From an uncultured Chitinophagaceae bacterium (GTDB lineage Bacteria > Bacteroidota > Bacteroidia > Chitinophagales > Chitinophagaceae), in contig CAKSVK010000178.1 in NCBI GenBank assembly GCA_934502905.1, positions 1 through 7,197 on the forward strand: a stretch of 7,197 nt of DNA, read 5' to 3'. Position 1 is the first letter of the stretch. Each line of letters begins with the position of its first letter. This document shows positions 6,651-7,197 of this stretch, piece after piece. The translations under genes were made by a program, and so were the position numbers. Below the pieces are notes generated by a model. That model was not told the origin of the DNA. It saw only the letters and a list, made by a program, of their open reading frames with translations, and ran no database searches.

Positions 6651-6658
6651 TAATTTTG
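6651..6658 (+). promoter_or_regulatory. Candidate -7 promoter element for the suf operon
   Basis: TAATTTTG matches the Bacteroidota -7 consensus TAnnTTTG exactly and lies 24 bp before the ATG of the SufA-type gene, predicting a leader of about 20 nt. No TTG is found at the ideal upstream distance: the nearest, in cattgtgc, is 26 bp away, slightly too far. Its position supports translation starting at 6683 rather than at an upstream in-frame ATG. Confidence 0.45.
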
Positions 6659-6682
6659 CAAATAGTTAAAAAAGATCATTAT

Positions 6683-7009
6683 ATGATAACCGTGTCGGCA
6701 TCAGCAAAGGAGTATATTACGAATCTGCTGGCTCAGGAGAGTAAGGGAGAAGGTACCTTTGTAAGGGTAGGCGTAAAGGGGGGCGGATGCTCCGGTCTGG
6801 AGTACAAGCTGAGTTTTGACAATGAGAAAAAGGCGGGGGATGAAGAGTTTGAGGATAAGGGGATTAAAATAGTAGTGGATATGAAGAGCCTGCTGTATCT
6901 CTATGGTACGGAGCTGGATTATTCCGGGGGCTTAAATGGCAAGGGATTGACTTTCAATAATCCGAACGCTACCCGCACCTGTAGCTGTGGGGAGAGCTTC
7001 TCTGTATAA
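6683..7009 (+). CDS. sufA: SufA/IscA-type (HesB family) iron-sulfur cluster carrier
   Basis: A 108-residue A-type carrier that binds a [Fe-S] cluster and passes it from the SUF scaffold to target proteins. The start at ATG 6683 gives MITVSASAKEYITNLL, which matches the family's N-terminus and length; an in-frame ATG at 6503 would add 60 AT-rich, non-conserved residues and cover the likely promoter. The three cluster-ligating cysteines are present: C36 in VKGGGCSGLEY and C100/C102 in the C-terminal TCSCGESF. The motif DYSGGLNGKGLTFNNPNA (79-96) is also typical. The stop is followed 31 bp later by sufB in the same direction, so it is the first gene of a suf operon; this context is the reason for calling it sufA rather than iscA or erpA. 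No IscR/SufR-type regulator gene is visible upstream. Confidence 0.93.
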   Translation: MITVSASAKEYITNLLAQESKGEGTFVRVGVKGGGCSGLEYKLSFDNEKKAGDEEFEDKGIKIVVDMKSLLYLYGTELDYSGGLNGKGLTFNNPNATRTCSCGESFSV

Positions 7010-7040
7010 CCGGCAGATTATCGTTTCAACTTAATTGATT

Positions 7041-7197
7041 ATGGCGAACAGTACAGACATACTGGAGGAATATAGTGATAAGGAATATGAGTTTGGTTTC
7101 GTTACGGACATCGAGATGGAGGTAGCACCAAAGGGACTGAGCGAAGAAACAATACATTATATCTCTGCAAAAAAAGAAGAGCCTGAGTGGCTGAAGG
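7041..7197 (+). CDS. sufB: Fe-S cluster assembly scaffold protein SufB, N-terminal fragment
   Basis: The first 52 codons of sufB, cut by the window end. The protein starts MANSTDILEEYSDKEYEFGF and continues with VTDIEMEVAPKGLSEETIHYIS and AKKEEPEWLK. The EYxxGFVTDIE...PKGL...I..ISAKK.EPEW pattern is the conserved N-terminus of SufB, the core subunit of the cytosolic SufBCD scaffold that builds new Fe-S clusters with the SufS/SufE desulfurase. The beta-helix core and cluster-binding residues lie beyond the window. The ATG start gives the expected family N-terminus. It follows the SufA-type gene by 31 bp and is presumably co-transcribed, with sufC, sufD and sufS expected downstream. Confidence 0.93.
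   Translation, partial: MANSTDILEEYSDKEYEFGFVTDIEMEVAPKGLSEETIHYISAKKEEPEWLK

Larger units (their letters stand above)
6369..6682. other. Divergent intergenic region between the DUF3822-rsmD operon and the suf operon
   Basis: This 314-bp stretch separates divergent transcription units. It holds a candidate minus-strand promoter (box at 6425-6432), an 8-codon mini-ORF on the minus strand (6384-6410), an AT-rich tract (about 6518-6550) and a candidate plus-strand promoter just before the SufA-type gene (box at 6651-6658). A plus-strand frame stays open from 6503 into the SufA gene, but its translation is low-complexity and hydrophobic and does not resemble the family, so I treat it as non-coding. 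No RNA gene or regulator site could be recognised. Confidence 0.7.

Noticed and set aside
6503..6682. In-frame 60-codon N-terminal extension of the SufA-type protein, hydrophobic and able to look like a membrane segment
   Set aside because: The family starts at the ATG at 6683; the extension is AT-rich, low-complexity and covers the likely promoter box.

Overview
The window looks like chromosomal DNA from a member of Bacteroidota, most likely a Chitinophagaceae-like lineage. This is inferred from the protein sequences (a DUF3822-like protein next to RsmD, a SufA/SufB pair of Bacteroidota type, RNase R with lysine-rich tails), from Bacteroidota-type TAnnTTTG -7 promoter elements, and from A-rich start regions without clear Shine-Dalgarno sequences. 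LpxK indicates a Gram-negative cell that makes lipid A. Nothing mobile, no CRISPR array and no RNA gene was seen.

Left edge (1-364): the last 43 codons of a plus-strand gene, best matched to the C-terminus of a glycosylasparaginase / isoaspartyl peptidase-type enzyme, then a 230-bp convergent intergenic region. That region has two strong inverted repeats sharing the 11-mer aagttgaaaac.

Centre (365-6368, all minus strand): six tightly packed genes that look like one operon. In transcription order they are a DUF3822-like protein of unknown function, rsmD (16S rRNA m2G966 methyltransferase), 5-formyltetrahydrofolate cyclo-ligase, lpxK (lipid A 4'-kinase), rnr (RNase R) and a polyprenyl (isoprenoid) diphosphate synthase. 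Junctions are a 10-bp overlap, a 5-bp gap, an 11-bp overlap, and gaps of 12 and 8 bp, so co-transcription and some translational coupling are likely. The genes are mostly housekeeping: ribosome modification and RNA turnover, one-carbon metabolism, outer-membrane lipid A and isoprenoid chains.

Right edge (6369-7197): a 314-bp divergent intergenic region with a candidate promoter in each direction, then the start of a suf iron-sulfur assembly operon on the plus strand: a SufA/IscA-type carrier followed 31 bp later by the first 52 codons of sufB, cut by the window end.

I did not find a convincing undescribed multi-gene system. The points most worth a second look are a glycine in place of the usual Asp/Asn in the catalytic (D/N)PPY motif of RsmD, the uncharacterised DUF3822-like protein (possibly an actin-like/ASKHA fold) that leads the operon, its non-ATG start behind an in-frame mini-ORF, and the paired hairpins at the convergent junction.
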